Assembly: GCA_026182355.1 (NCBI GenBank)
Contig: JAPFBL010001929.1
Location: forward strand, 2,348,001 to 2,412,000
Source of the DNA: Hermatobates lingyangjiaoensis
Lineage: Eukaryota; Arthropoda; Insecta; Hemiptera; Hermatobatidae
Direction: 5' to 3'
DNA: 64,000 bases
Shown here piece after piece: positions 1 to 10,984 of this stretch; positions within the stretch are counted from its first letter, which is position 1; each line of letters begins with the position of its first letter. The notes under the pieces are model-generated. The model made no database searches, was not told the DNA's origin, and saw only the letters and a program-made list of their open reading frames with translations. Position numbers and translations under genes: made by a program.

Positions 1-542
1 TTAATGCACTTTTTCTTTTTATATATTTCAAATCAATGAAAGGAATACGAAAAGACAGTAATAGTTTGAAAATAGAAAAAAAAACACAGAAATAAAATGT
101 TATCTTCGTTTCAACAGGTCTCAGGAGAACAAATGGAGGCAGAGTAAACACACGAAAAGAACATTTGTGAAAAGTAATTTTACATCAAAAATTAGCAATA
201 TACTGTTATAAAATGAGCAGTATTTGGATTCCAAACAAATGCAGTGTTCTTGATATGACTATGGGAATTTGTATCCACTATGGTAATAATTTAGAAATTT
301 CTTGAAACCTGTTGACCCAATGAAACCAGCAATCTGTCTATCCGAGTTACCTTCTTTAAAAGTTATAATCAGACAATTGCCTACTTCATGTGTAATAAAA
401 TTAGTTATTATATTCTTATTCTCGCTTATGATGAACCTAAATTTCTTATTAAATAAAACTGTTAAAATTATAAAGTAGTTAGGAATTTAACAACAATGAA
501 TACTTGACAAAGAAAATCTTTGTTTTCTTATAGGTTATATCA

Positions 543-617
543 ATAACCTATGATATCGAACCGGCTAAATATCATAGGTTATTCTTAAAAAACTTATGAT
601 ATTTTTAAGAATAACCT
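543..617. repeat. Nested overlapping inverted repeats
   Basis: Two hairpins share a central segment. Arms 543-556 and 569-582 are perfect 14-bp reverse complements around a 12-base spacer. Arms 576-591 and 602-617 are perfect 16-bp reverse complements. Because 576-582 belongs to both, only one hairpin can form at a time. Function unknown; it may be the relic of a small foldback element. Confidence 0.8.
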
Positions 618-1038
618 GTCATATTTATTAAATTACAGGGATAATAAAGATATAAATAGCTTGAAAATGAGGAAGCATGATAAACTCATCACGAAAATTT
701 CAAAACGTTTTAAAGGAATGTTTAATATGAAAAAAAACAATCAGCTTTTGGGATTTATTGAAATCTGACCAGATAGCTTTGATTCAATTCACTGTGACTC
801 TGACCTTTGAGTTGACATTTAATATGTATACAGTAAGTCTCACTCACTTATTATTTGTCATTCAGGGTCAAAAGTTTAAAAAGCTATTCTAGAATAGCCT
901 TAAAAATTTTTTTAAAGGACTCTGAATCCTTTGATACGGATAAAAAACAAAAGAGATAATAATTATCAAACTTGAGCCAAATTGATTAAATTGAGGAAGA
1001 AAAATCAAAGGAAAAATATTTGTTTTCTTATAAAACTA

Positions 1039-1119
1039 ATATTTTTAAAATATTAGTAAAAGGAAATATTTTTAAAATATTAGTAAAAGGAAATATTTTT
1101 AAAATATTAGTAAAAGGAA
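1039..1119. repeat. 27-bp tandem repeat, exactly three copies
   Basis: Three identical 27-bp units lie at 1039-1065, 1066-1092 and 1093-1119. Each holds an inner inverted motif (AATATT and its neighbours). The lack of divergence between units suggests a recent slippage or duplication event. Confidence 0.9.
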
Positions 1120-1499
1120 AGCATCGGATGTATCCTATGACTGGCTACAGGTCAAAGATTTTAAAATAATTGATTTCTTTAATTAATTTTAGATAAATTA
1201 ATTAGAATTAATCATGTAATTATCTCATTAAGATTGTAGGAAATAATATATATGGATTTTTAAGACTTTTAAGTTAATTTCTCATAGAGTGTATAATAGC
1301 TACACTACAATATATACATGCACTGCAATATATATTTTAAGGATTTCTAGAATTTTGAAAGTTAAGAGATTGGTAAATGAGGAGGGAGTACCAGGTTGAT
1401 ACGACAGTGAATATAAGTATGAATGAGACTTGTTTTGGTTTAAGATTTTATTAATTTTTCTGAGTTTTTACTGTGGTTAAACATGTTTTAAAAACTGTT

Positions 1500-1995
1500 A
1501 AATGAATGATTATTGTTGTTGTAGTTGTTCAGCAATAGGAAGCTGATGCGGACTAACGGTATGTAATGAGATAAACAAAAGCCCAGTGGCGGGTCTCCAC
1601 CTGCCAAGTGATGGACCATACTCAATGATATGAGTCAAGGTCTTACTCACTCTTGTTTCTCTTGAGACAACCACCTCCAATCGTGCTTCTAACACGGTGA
1701 CTCCTTAGAAGCACAGCCCCCAGTAGTCCCACACCACAGTGTATGACCTTCCTAGCGTCTGTGGTATAAACAATATTTTAGGAGTTCTCGGAACCTAGGT
1801 ACTACTGGGTCTGCAGATAAGGTCAATGGTCACGAAGCCTTCCGCCTATTAACCACTCTACGCATTTAGCGTAACCTGTTGCCTGCTCTCGCAACAAGGA
1901 CGCCGGCTGATAAACCCATGAGAATCAGGGGGTCTGCCACCCCACAGAAAAGCAACCCTCCCAGGCAAGACACCCCTGAGCCCTCAAAACAGCAT
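1500..1995. repeat. GC-richer interspersed repeat, copy 1
   Basis: Base composition changes abruptly from AT-rich DNA to mixed sequence and back. The stretch shares short diverged blocks with 21905-22665: a TGCTTCTAACAC block near 1685, and a CAGATAAGGTCA-type block near 1812 followed by GAAGCCTT. The 61-codon frame on the minus strand (1510-1695) resembles no protein I know. I read this as an old copy of a repeat family of unknown class, not as a gene. Confidence 0.4.
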
Positions 1996-1999
1996 AATC

Positions 2000-4718
2000 T
2001 CAAATAATTTTTATATATAACGTAATGCTATTAATACTATTGAAAAGCTACCAGGAATATCTGTCAAGAGGAATAACCAGAAGCCACAAGAATGTCAGAT
2101 ATTTACTTCAGAAATAATTTTATTAAGCACTTTTAATTGTCACTTTGAAAAATAAATAATGTCAAATTTAACTGTCAAAATATACTACTTTATCTTGAAA
2201 CAACGCCATGACTCTTTTTAGCAGAATATCCTACATGATCCTAGAATGTAACATGTTTTGAAGTGATTGCATATCAATTGAAATAAAGTTCTTATTTAGT
2301 GTTTAATGTACCCCAAATTATAAGGTTAATATAATTAATAAAATATAAAAGTTCTACATCGTTCATTCCACTGTTTAGAAAAGGGTCATTTTGCCAGTCA
2401 GTGTTTACAATTGGTTTTTAGATTCATTCTTCATAGTTTTAATTATTTTGACGAACTTAAAATCATTTGCAAAGTAGAAAATTGTAATATGGAAACTAAT
2501 TGATAATAGTGAATGACAGAATGACAGGCTACATATCTAATAGGTCAACTGATAATGAACTTGTACCGACACCGTTCAAGCAGAAAAGAAAACTAACCAG
2601 GAACAGTTTGATTATATTCGTATAATATTTTTTTTTAATCAGTATTACATTTGTAATTTTATTGATCAAGTATCAAACAATTCTAAAACACAGTTAGCCG
2701 ACGTTTCGTTTATATTTCTACGCACATTTGCCATTATTTTTCTCGAGGTTTGGTAAGTATTAAATAATTTTCAAACACGATCACTTAACGTTTCATCAAT
2801 ATTTCTTCAGTTGTGGCCAAGTTTTAAATAATTAACTACATGCGTATTGTTGCTACCACAGATGTTAGTAAAAATCGTATTATTATACAAATCCACATGC
2901 CTAGTGAATTGTTGTTGTAGACACCCGACTAGTTTGGCACATAGTGCAGCCTGAAGAATGTCTCTAGATGAAAAAGTAAGTCCTACTAACAGATGAACTA
3001 TGATTGAAACCGGTTGGGTGTGTATAAAGGAATTAACAGGTGTGGTAGATTTAATATGATATTAGATAATTAACAAAACCGATTCGTCTTTACCCAATTT
3101 GTCGTCTATATTTTTAAATATCCTACTTGGTAGTAGATTGAAGGGGTTTTTCCCCTTCAAAAAGAATTATGTTGAAGGAGATAACATAAAAACACAGCTG
3201 GTCACCTACGAAAGTCTTCAAAATTACGATTTTAATAAAATTTCAACTAACTGCTTCTGTTGTTCTCAAAAAGAAGATTCATCACAACTAAATTCTTTTG
3301 AAAGACTTTAAGATTCCTGTAATGTGGAATCGGAAATATTTTATCAAGTGCTATAACTTTTAACCAAAAATAGTTAAATGTATTCCTTAAATAATAATTT
3401 GTTTAAATAATATTTAATTTTTTTCTTAAATAGTTGGAAAAATAGTGTAAGTAAGAATAAGTGAGTTGGTTGCATTGATTATCTATGATTTAAAATTAAG
3501 TTGGAGCGGAGAACATTCCAGAATATCTACGTATATTCAAGCACATTGCAAACTTTTATACTTACTTTAAGCGAAGTTGCAAATTCAAAGATTAATTGAT
3601 ATAATATTCCTTTTGTTCTACACAAAGAAAGTCACTATTAATATTTGAATTGAAGGAAAACATACAGGTTGGTGAAACACACAGGACAACGGTCTGAACG
3701 AGACTGGCAGACCAGCATAGAGGTAATAGAGTGGAACGAAACACTTCAAGGATACGACAGTGAGGCGTATACGACAGTGAGAGGAAACCAGCCTTTGAGC
3801 TTTTGGCTAAATATGCTTTGAATTCTATAGCCACTAAACAAGACACATGCCTAAAGACTTACAGCAGCCCTAGCTTATCCAGGTATGCAGCAGGCTCTGC
3901 ATTATTGTCATTGTTGAGGTAAAAAAAAAGTGAAAGAAATGAATAACAAAGACAACAGGAAAGGTAGGAATAATTAAGAAATATAATCAAAAAACAAAAC
4001 AAAACTTTAAAAGGAAATATTAAAATATCTTCTTGATCAACGATTGTGGTACAAGATAGTTCATTATTTTTTTATTGATATTTATGATATAAAATAAGAA
4101 AATTATCTGTATTGTGCCGCGTTTTCCAGTTAGCGAGCATAAATATTTAATAATTTATTAGAGCAAATAAATCATAAAAATGACTATATAAAAAGGGGAT
4201 AAGCTCAAATGGTTAAAAGTTGAACATCCACATTGTAACAAAATGTTATAAATTGACATTACAAAAGTCAGTAATGATTTATTTAAATAAGAGCCAATAT
4301 TAACAAAACAGTGGCTTTGTCTATGGTTCCTCATTCCTGTTTCTCTTTCTGACTATAAACAGAAAAACCTGTAGGCTGCATCATCCAATAACTTGTTTTA
4401 GTTTTGAAAATAAAACAAGTTTATCTGAACAGTTGTATAATGCCTAATAACTTATCTAAGGGGATTATATCGACCAGCTAGGTTTGTGCAGGCAGGGAGT
4501 AGTAATGGTGTTCCTTTCATTTGATCTTAATCTTCTTTGTTTACTCTGCCTTGGTCAACCTCTTCCACCTTCTTTTTATTTCTTTAAAATATCTTTCCTC
4601 AGATTGTGGCATCATTCAATAAGGTCGCTTACTCCTCACAATATCAATTCAATTTGCGACTAAATAGAACCTTTAAAAATATTAGCCTAATTTCTAAATT
4701 CCTTAGCGCTGTTTACTT
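2000..4718. other. Gene-free AT-rich DNA
   Basis: No supported gene. The minus-strand frame at 3592-3846 (84 codons) and the plus-strand frame at 3099-3311 have no recognisable motif. Around 2690-2800 there are pieces resembling PLE-type terminal repeats (GACGTTTCG-like words), too short to assign. Confidence 0.45.
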
Positions 4719-4782
4719 TGCTTTTATATTATATATATATAAATATATATATTATATATATATAAATATATATATTGATATC
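4719..4782. repeat. TA-rich satellite with 22-bp duplication
   Basis: A TA tract in which a block of about 22 bp (TA run, AAA, TA run, TT) occurs twice in tandem. Low-complexity sequence. Confidence 0.7.
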
Positions 4783-4799
4783 CTTGCTTGGTTATTTCA

Positions 4800-5115
4800 G
4801 TTCAGTGTCGCGTGTTCATTCAGACTACAGTTGTTAAAATCCACATACTATTTTTCTTTGTAAAATAATTTGTAATGTAATACTTAGTTGTTCTGTTCCA
4901 AAATTTATACTTCTGTAAGTTTTCTCACTAACCTATACTGAAATTTCTATTGTAATTTCTTAATTGTAACTATTTGCACTTTTATGTATGTTTGATTTTT
5001 GAATGATTGTATTATTTCTTATATTTCCTCTATTTTTGTAGGTCTATGAAAAAGGTTTTAAATAAAGACCAAAATATTGGCAATGAGAGTTTAATTTGAA
5101 CCTGAAGAACTGACC
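4800..5115 (+). mobile_element. Foldback family C fragment, interrupted
   Basis: Matches the family seen at 26380-26935 and 48074-48500: the block around 4803-4915 (a GTGTCGCGTGTTCATTCAGAC-like start) and the block at 5041-5115 (TATGAAAAAGG, then an AATGAGAG word and a CTGAAGAACTGAC word). About 125 bp at 4916-5040 separates these blocks and is absent from the 26.6 kb copy, so it is an insertion here or a deletion there. Confidence 0.55.
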
Positions 5116-5138
5116 CAGTACCTTTTAAACTATAGTTT

Positions 5139-5192
5139 TATATATATATATATATAACTATATTGTATATATATATATATATATATATACAT
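5139..5192. repeat. (TA)n microsatellite
   Basis: An interrupted run of TA dinucleotides immediately left of repeat family A. The same arrangement recurs at 11551-11564 and 14714-14738. Confidence 0.9.
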
Positions 5193-5197
5193 ATACA

Positions 5198-5486
5198 CTT
5201 TTTCGATAAAAATACGATCCAATATGGACAAATACAGTTCAATGTACATAAAGAAACAGAGAGAAATTAAAAACACACACTTACAGTCTCTAATTTTCGG
5301 TTCAACCGTCTTCAGGAGAGATGAGAGAGGGAAACAAAGCGCACCGGTACAAAGACGGTTGGAGACGGTCTCTGTACCAGTGCTCTTGGTTTCCCTCTCT
5401 TATCTCTCCTAAAGACGGTTCAATCGAAAATTAGAGACTGTAAGTGTGTGTTTTTAATTTCTCTATGTTTCTTTATGTACATTGAA

Positions 5487-5490
<4 letters not shown>
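5198..5490. mobile_element. Family A foldback, copy 1
   Basis: A near-palindrome: the left arm (from 5198, through an ACACACACTTACAGTCTC segment) is repeated in reverse complement up to about 5490. Arms are roughly 140 bp. TA microsatellites border both sides. The left arm carries a hammerhead-like motif on the minus strand; in the right arm the equivalent core reads CTAAAGA and should be inactive. Confidence 0.8.
5287..5319 (-). ncRNA. Hammerhead ribozyme-like motif (family A)
   Basis: Read on the minus strand: stem I half TCTC (5316-5319), core CTGAAGA (5309-5315), one extra base C, stem II GGT-loop-ACC, GAA, palindrome AATT (stem III), A as the cleavage-site base, then GAGA (5287-5290), which pairs with TCTC. 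Hammerheads need CUGANGA and GAAA cores, and both are present; the extra base before stem II is not canonical. Identification is by eye; activity is untested. Confidence 0.55.
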
Positions 5491-5523
<33 letters not shown>

Positions 5524-5526
<3 letters not shown>

Positions 5527-5716
5527 TTCACATAAACATGTGAAATAACAATTAATGATCAAACCAAAATATGAAATGGGAAAACAAGACTAAGACCTTT
5601 CAACCGTAACGAGCGGTCTTCGTCATAGTCAAAAACACTGTAAATTGTTACAGAAGGATGGTAGATAGTCGATTCCTATTTATGAGTACTCTTAACTTCT
5701 TAACAGTTATATATAT
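5524..5716. mobile_element. Family B repeat, copy 1
   Basis: Begins with a TTTCACATAAACATGTGAAA-like terminus, then an ATGATCAAACC word, and on the minus strand a diverged family 1 hammerhead segment whose core is damaged (ATGACGA in place of CTGACGA). The second copy, at 11833-12028, is nearly identical and belongs to unit 2 of the tandem duplication. Confidence 0.7.
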
Positions 5717-5717
5717 A

Positions 5718-5745
5718 CTAGCAGAAGTACCCGACGTTGCTCGGG
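5718..5745 (-). terminator. Helitron 3' terminal hairpin and CTAG end
   Basis: On the minus strand, CCCGA and TCGGG arms (5741-5745 and 5730-5734) enclose a 6-base loop, followed by a short spacer and the terminal CTAG at 5718-5721. This is the rolling-circle termination structure that defines Helitron 3' ends. Confidence 0.92.
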
Positions 5746-5913
5746 AATAAAGAGAAGAAATGATAGACAGAATAGTAATTTTTATTTCTAACATATATTT
5801 CTTCATAATTAGACAAAGATATACAATATCATATTTAAGACAACTGTATGAGACATTCATATTTTCAATTATCTTGAAAGCAAATCGTACATTTCACAAT
5901 CCTTTACAATACT

Positions 5914-7905
5914 TTACAATACTTCTCTGTAAACTATATTCTTAGTTTTGCCTTGTGGTACATATATGAACAGATTTGATTTAATTCCAACTCTTGAGCA
6001 GCCAACATAAAGTTGACCATGTGAGAAACAATGTTCTTTCAAGTGTAAGCCTGCTACTTTCAGAGTCTGACCTTGAGACTTATTAATAGTCATGGTAAAA
6101 CATAACTTTATTGGAAATTGCAGCCTCTTGAATTGAATTACAGAATCAGTTGGTAATATTGGTATCCTGGGTATGAAAACTGATTCTCCTGCTGCACATC
6201 AGATAGAATTATTGCTTCAATAACATGAGGCATCATTTTTTTGATAACAAATCTAGTCCCATTACAAAGCTTAGGTGGATCTAAATTTCTAAGTAACATT
6301 ATTGGGGCACCAATTTTAAGTTCTAATTTATGAGAAGGCAGACCAGACATCTCCAAAGAATTCAAAAATTCAACTGGATAATTCACTGCTTCATTTGGAT
6401 CAATAACAGTGTCAATAGATTTGTAATTCATGGTGCCTTCCTCCAGGGAATTAATTAGCTGAGAATTGATTGAATTCACTGTAGAATTTTGAGGTGCTAG
6501 AATAGCCCTTTCACACAACCACTTCTCAGACTTGAAATTTTCTTGTAGATTTGGAAACACATTACAAATCAGATCAGTTTCTGTTTTCACTATTGTACTT
6601 ATTCTTGATGGATCTAATAAACCATCATTATCCAATGGTGCAGTTCCTCCTCCAAGGGCCAATAAATCTTCTGCAAATTGCTTAGACAATCGGTCTCTTT
6701 GCAAATATTCTCTCATATTTGTTTGGAGTTTAAGATTCTTCACATTCCTCCACAATCTTGAAGACTTTAAGCAAGCTTTTATTTCATCTGCTTTTGTACC
6801 TTTTGGGATCACTGGGAGAGTTTGTCTAAAATCACCAGACAAAACTAAAGTTATTCCTCCCATTGGCAAGTCATTTTCTCTGATATCTTTCAAAGTTCTA
6901 TCAACAGCTTCCAGAGCTTTCTTGTGTGCCATAGTACATTCATCCCAGATGATAAGACTACATTTTTTGAGAACTTGGGCAATATTTGAACTTTTAGTAA
7001 TATTGCAAAAAGGATTTTCATTACTAGACAAATCTATGGGAAGCTTGAATGTAGAGTGGGCTGTTCTTCCATTAGGCAAAAGTGTAGCTGCTATTCCTGA
7101 AGATGCAACAGCCAGAGCAATTCTTCCTTTCTGCCTTGCTTTAGCTAGTACCAATTTAGTCACAAAAGTTTTCCCAGTACCACCTGGAGCATCCAAGAAG
7201 AAAATGCCTCCATGATTCTTTTGAACTGAATCTAAAATTTCCACATAAACTCTATTTTGCTCTGGTAAGAGCTTTGGCTCATTTTCATTAATGAATCTGG
7301 TTAGAGCTTCTATGTCATAAGAGGTTTCTCTTAACATTTCTCTGCTTAATCCACTTTCATTGTTTCTGATGGGTTTAGGAAGACCATAAATTTGAAGTTC
7401 ATTCCCTCCCATAGTGAGAACTTTATTTTCTATGTCAATCAATGACTTATTGTAGATTTGATCATTGTAAGTAATTTCAATTTCTGGAAATTGTAACTGC
7501 ATTTGATAATGATAATCTTCTGTTAAATCATCCTTGTACTTTGTCCAAAGTCTGACAGGATCACTAACATTGCATGCATTGAGAAGCATTGCAAAAAGTG
7601 TTCTTAGTCCAGAAGGAGAAGTTGATACTGAGGCCTCTGAAAGTGTAGCATCCCATTGAGCATCATCTTCAAGCAATCCTCTCTGCAAGCAAGCTTCTCT
7701 GTAAGTTGGATACACAATCCCATTCACTGTTCTAAGGTCATTAAATGAGGTTGGACCTTTCACTTCAAATAATAACATTCTGAGGAAAAAGCATTGTAAA
7801 GTAGACTCTCTGTCCATTTTCTAGATGGACAGAGAGGTGAACAACTGTTGGATAATGATCATGCATAAGAAATCCAAATATTCTCCAGCATGCCTCAAAA
7901 ATTAA
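5914..7905 (-). pseudogene. Helitron Pif1-like helicase (C-terminal half of RepHel), frameshifted
   Basis: A 5'-3' DNA helicase of the Pif1/RecD2 superfamily 1B that unwinds DNA during Helitron rolling-circle transposition. The uninterrupted frame is 6138-7817 (559 residues): Walker A GGTGKT at residues 212-217, GIAATLL at 241-247, Walker B IIWDE near 289-293, LSGDFRQTLP at 326-335, and the LRNLDPPKLCNGTR block near 509-522. A one-base shift in a T run near 6178 moves the remainder into another frame, which still encodes TINKSQGQTL, the SHGQLYVGCSRVG motif VI and the family end KNIVYREVL, with a stop at 5914-5916. Upstream, 7817-7905 encodes EACWRIF and HLENGQRVYF blocks in a different frame and joins the helicase directly, so the segment normally between them is deleted. 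The starting Met at 7817 is therefore not a real start. Rep is absent. Confidence 0.92.
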
Positions 7906-8151
7906 ATGGTTAACACAATAAAAAGGTTTAAAGATATTTGGAATGACGCAGAGAACTAAACTAGGAGTATAATTGGCGCCTTTTTAGAATGATTCAGCTC
8001 TACTGTTCCTCTAATCAATGCCATCTGAATTAATTCATTTTAAAATAGTCCCCTTCTCTCAGTGTTGCTAATATAAGCATTAATTTAAAGAAAGGGAACG
8101 TATTTAATTATTTACATTTTTCTGCTTAAATACAATGTGAAACTACTTATT

Positions 8152-8207
<56 letters not shown>

Positions 8208-8228
8208 GTTAGCAAAACACACACACAC
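8152..8228. repeat. (TG)n and (AC)n hairpin microsatellite
   Basis: About 50 bases of TG repeats (8152-8202) are followed by a short spacer and an AC run (8215-8228), so the two can fold back on each other. It lies inside the Helitron between the helicase remnant and the 5' repeats. Confidence 0.9.
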
Positions 8229-8269
8229 TTTTCGTTTTAGGCTTGTACTAAGGGAATGTGGTTAGTGTA

Positions 8270-8396
8270 AGCCAGGGATGCGCAAAGGTTTTTGTCTATG
8301 GTTGATGTGGGATCCCCCCACTGGGAGCCCTTAGTGTAAGCCAGGGATGCGCAAAGGTTTTTGTCTATGGTTGATGTGGGCTCCCAGTGGGGGGAT
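8270..8396. repeat. ~69-bp direct repeat with a flipped end
   Basis: The block from GTGTAAGCCAGG to GTTGATGTGGG occurs twice (about 8265-8312 and 8333-8380). The sequence that follows is in opposite orientation in the two copies: ATCCCCCCACTGGGAGC after the first and its reverse complement after the second. A direct repeat joined to an inverted tail suggests a template-switch event. Confidence 0.85.
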
Positions 8397-8810
8397 GGTG
8401 CTTTGCAAAGTGGCCTAAAACCTTCCTTATTACCACATGTGGCCACATGTAAAATTTCAGAAAGATTCGTCAAGTCTGTGAGGAATGCATAGAGGGCAAA
8501 CGGACATACAAACATACAGACGAACAAAATTATTGGTGCCTTGCAAAGTGGCCTAAAACCTTCCTTATTACCACATGTGGCCACATGTAAAATTTCAGAA
8601 AGATTCGTCAAGTCTGTGAGGAATGCATAGAGGACAAACGGACATACAAACATACAGAAAAACAAAATTATTGGTGCTTTGCAAAGTGGCCTAAAACCTT
8701 CCTTATTACCACATGTGGCCACATGTAAAATTTCAGAAAGATTCGTCAAGTCTGTGAGGAATGCATAGAGGACAAACGGACATACAAACATACAGACGAA
8801 CAAAATTATA
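8397..8810 (-). repeat. 138-bp tandem repeat (x3) at the Helitron 5' end
   Basis: GGTGC-type unit starts at 8397, 8535 and 8673 give a period of exactly 138 bp. Each unit is the 5' terminal region of the Helitron (on the minus strand, a TTTGTTCGTCTGTATG-like start). Because 138 is a multiple of three, the minus strand stays open as 46-residue repeats (8237-8803, 188 codons); the peptide has no recognised domain and I regard the open frame as a by-product. Confidence 0.9.
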
Positions 8811-8934
8811 TATTAGATATAAAGTTAAAATTACAACTAGAGAAGACAAAAGAAGGACTAACACTCTGGATTCTCGATGGTAATAGTCACATATTGCTCA
8901 TTATTTTTCTTTATCGATGTTTGGTCAATAGTCA

Positions 8935-9245
8935 AACGATTCTCAAAAAACACCTTAAGCTGACACTTGATCTATATTTTTAGATATCTTCAGGGCTACT
9001 TCAATACAAACTAAATTATAATAACATGAAAAAATAAGTTGATTATCTGCATGGGTATATGTTATACATTATTGTTACTACTATTAATGATAATAATAAT
9101 AATAATATTGTATATCCATAAAAATAAAGCAACTTACTTTTTCATGTTAATATAATTAATTTTGTATTGACGTAGCCCTGAAGATATCTAGAAATATCTA
9201 CCAAGTGTTGGCTTATTGAATGATTTTACACTGGATCAAACTTTG
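8935..9245. repeat. Small foldback inside unit 1
   Basis: A block containing AGATATCTTCAGGGCTAC (around 8985-9005) recurs inverted as GTAGCCCTGAAGATATCT (around 9173-9192), with matching CAATACAAA and TTTGTATTG flanks. The duplicate is at 12150-12455. It resembles a terminal piece of a PLE-type repeat, but no complete hammerhead can be drawn. Confidence 0.6.
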
Positions 9246-9379
9246 TAAAAAAAATGTATACATTATATAAACTCAAATACAATAAGAGTTGTATACATAA
9301 ACATTTATATAAGTATATATGATTTTGTCAATAACTACAATAGATGTGGAGAAGGCTAACGTTTGTGTTGAATAGGACA

Positions 9380-9960
9380 TTGATAGGAATTCGTTCTGTT
9401 GGGATGAACTCGTCCCACTGGTATGTAAGAGCATTAAATTGAATTCTGAACAACAAAAGATGTCTATTGAAAAAAGTGATCAAACTAATCATTTCATAAC
9501 AAGTGAACAACAGATGGGAATATAAGGGAATAAATATTAAAAGACAATCAATAAATGTAAAAGGCGAATAAGGGACAAAAGTTAATTTGATATAATGGAG
9601 CGAGTGAGGGGTGGTATAAATTGATTAGATAAGGGTATTGATTAATTAGAGGAGGCGAGACTCTATTGATCTTGCAGCGGGCTGCTGATAAGAACGAGGT
9701 GGCCTTCATCAGGTGGATACCTCCACTGGCCCAGTCTTAGCTGGTCCTGCCTTTCAAACCACATCACCCTACATCTCAATCAAACACTTGTACAGTTTTT
9801 TTTTTGTTCTAATCACTTAACATTATTAACAAATCACGTCTTTTTACATGCTGAATATTTAAACGACGAATGTTCAATTAAATGCCTGGGTGTTTCAGTT
9901 TTAATCGTATATCACCAGTCACTAGTTCCTGCTCCGTAGTTCTTCTCTTCTAGCCTCACA
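9380..9960. other. Unit 1 unique interior, no gene
   Basis: Sequence shared with 12595-13160 in unit 2. It contains short reading frames only (for example 9328-9510 minus). Nothing identifiable. Confidence 0.5.
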
Positions 9961-9974
9961 ACTCTACTTGAAAT

Positions 9975-10984
9975 TGTAAAACTTATTTCAGGGTGACTCT
10001 AAGAATATGTAAGCTATGTCAAATTGATTGTAGGCTAAAATAAAACATCACAGGGTGTATAGGATTCTTTTATGCCTTTACCTGTTGAATGGACAACTTT
10101 TTGTGCTCCCTGACCTGGCAATGGAAGTTACAAAATTTTAAACTAAAAGTTCCTGGACCACTTTTATTCCATATCCACACAATATTAATTACTAGTATCA
10201 TTCATTCAAAATCAAACTTTCAACTGAGGTTTTTTTTCCTTAATACACTTTGAAAGCTTTTTTCCTATGTCTTTCTTTTTTGGAATATGAGAGGCGTAAA
10301 TTATTTTTTGTCTGGTGATAGTGGGGTTTGACAGTGGTTCAGTAAAAAAATGATAGCTTTCATGTTTTTTTTAAAAAAAAAGTTTAGATAGGTTGGATAA
10401 ATTTTTGACTGTAAAAATGTAGTTTAAAAAAAAAACAAAGGAAAAGTAAATATGTGTAGAAGGGCCATGTTAGCTCAGAGGTTAACGTACTCGCCTCTGG
10501 TTGGTAGTCCGCGGTTCAATCCCCACCTGACCCTGGATTCATTCACTCGATAGGTGAATAAATCTGAGTACGTCGTCCCTCGGAGAGGACGTTTAGCCGT
10601 CGGTCCCGAGACTGTACGATGTCAGGTACTCATTTAAGATCCCTACTCGAAATGCATTTGAGTTAGGTAAAATTTAAGACATCCAACGTAGAATCTGTAG
10701 AATCATCGATCAAACAAAAAGGGAGTAAACTCCTGAGGTTATCACCCGCAAGGGATTTGGTTAAAACAATTAAAAAAATATGTGTTATCAAAATTAAATA
10801 ATATCATAACAATTTATTTCTATATACGTCCATTACTAACTCAGGGAGCACAAAAAGTTGTCCATTCAACAGGTAAAGGCATACAATAATCCTATACACC
10901 CTGTGGTGTTATCTTTTAGCCTACAATCAATTTGACATACCTGAAATATTCTTAGAGTCACCCTGAATTAAGTTGTAAAATTTC
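9975..10984. mobile_element. Foldback element with ~140-bp terminal inverted repeats (unit 1)
   Basis: The left arm 9975-10112 and the right arm 10841-10984 are imperfect reverse complements, sharing CAGGGTGACTCTAAGAATAT, GATTGTAGGCTAAAA and CAACTTTTTGTGCTCCCTGA segments. The interior of about 730 bp codes for nothing and carries a SINE. It is probably a non-autonomous DNA element or an inverted pair of repeats. The duplicate is at 13184-14072. Confidence 0.8.
10462..10763 (+). mobile_element. tRNA-derived SINE (unit 1 copy)
   Basis: The 5' head has a pol III A box (TTAGCTCAGAGGTTAAC) and a B box-like GGTTCAATCCC, followed by the family's central segment (GTGAATAAATCTGAG, then a CCTCGGAGAGGACG block) and a GTCCCGAG...TACGATGTCAGG block. 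It sits inside the foldback element. Its 3' part differs from the copies at 19 and 57 kb. Confidence 0.85.

Larger units (their letters stand above)
1..1500. other. AT-rich gene-free DNA
   Basis: No reading frame of note, no RNA gene and no recognisable transposon protein. The stretch is dominated by A/T runs. Two local structures, a nested inverted repeat and a 27-bp tandem repeat, are listed separately. Confidence 0.6.
5718..8817 (-). mobile_element. Helitron, 3.1 kb, Rep domain deleted
   Basis: On the minus strand the element starts with TC at 8817 (preceded by A) and ends with CTAG at 5718 (followed by T), the A/T insertion rule of Helitrons. A GC hairpin lies 9 bases before the CTAG end. 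The interior encodes a Pif1-like helicase remnant on the same strand. No HUH replication-initiator domain is present, so the element has lost the module that nicks DNA. The pre-insertion site is preserved in the duplicate unit near 12030, which confirms both ends. No target-site duplication is expected, and none is seen. Confidence 0.92.

Noticed and set aside
6532..7215. 227-codon plus-strand frame
   Set aside because: It is the antisense shadow of the Helitron helicase frame 6138-7817.
8237..8803. 188-codon minus frame with 46-residue repeats as a protein gene
   Set aside because: It is the Helitron 5' terminal region repeated with a period divisible by three; the peptide has no domain and no coding context.
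9690..9720. Hammerhead on the minus strand (CTGATGAAGGCCACC)
   Set aside because: No GAAA follows within a plausible distance; only the first core half matches.
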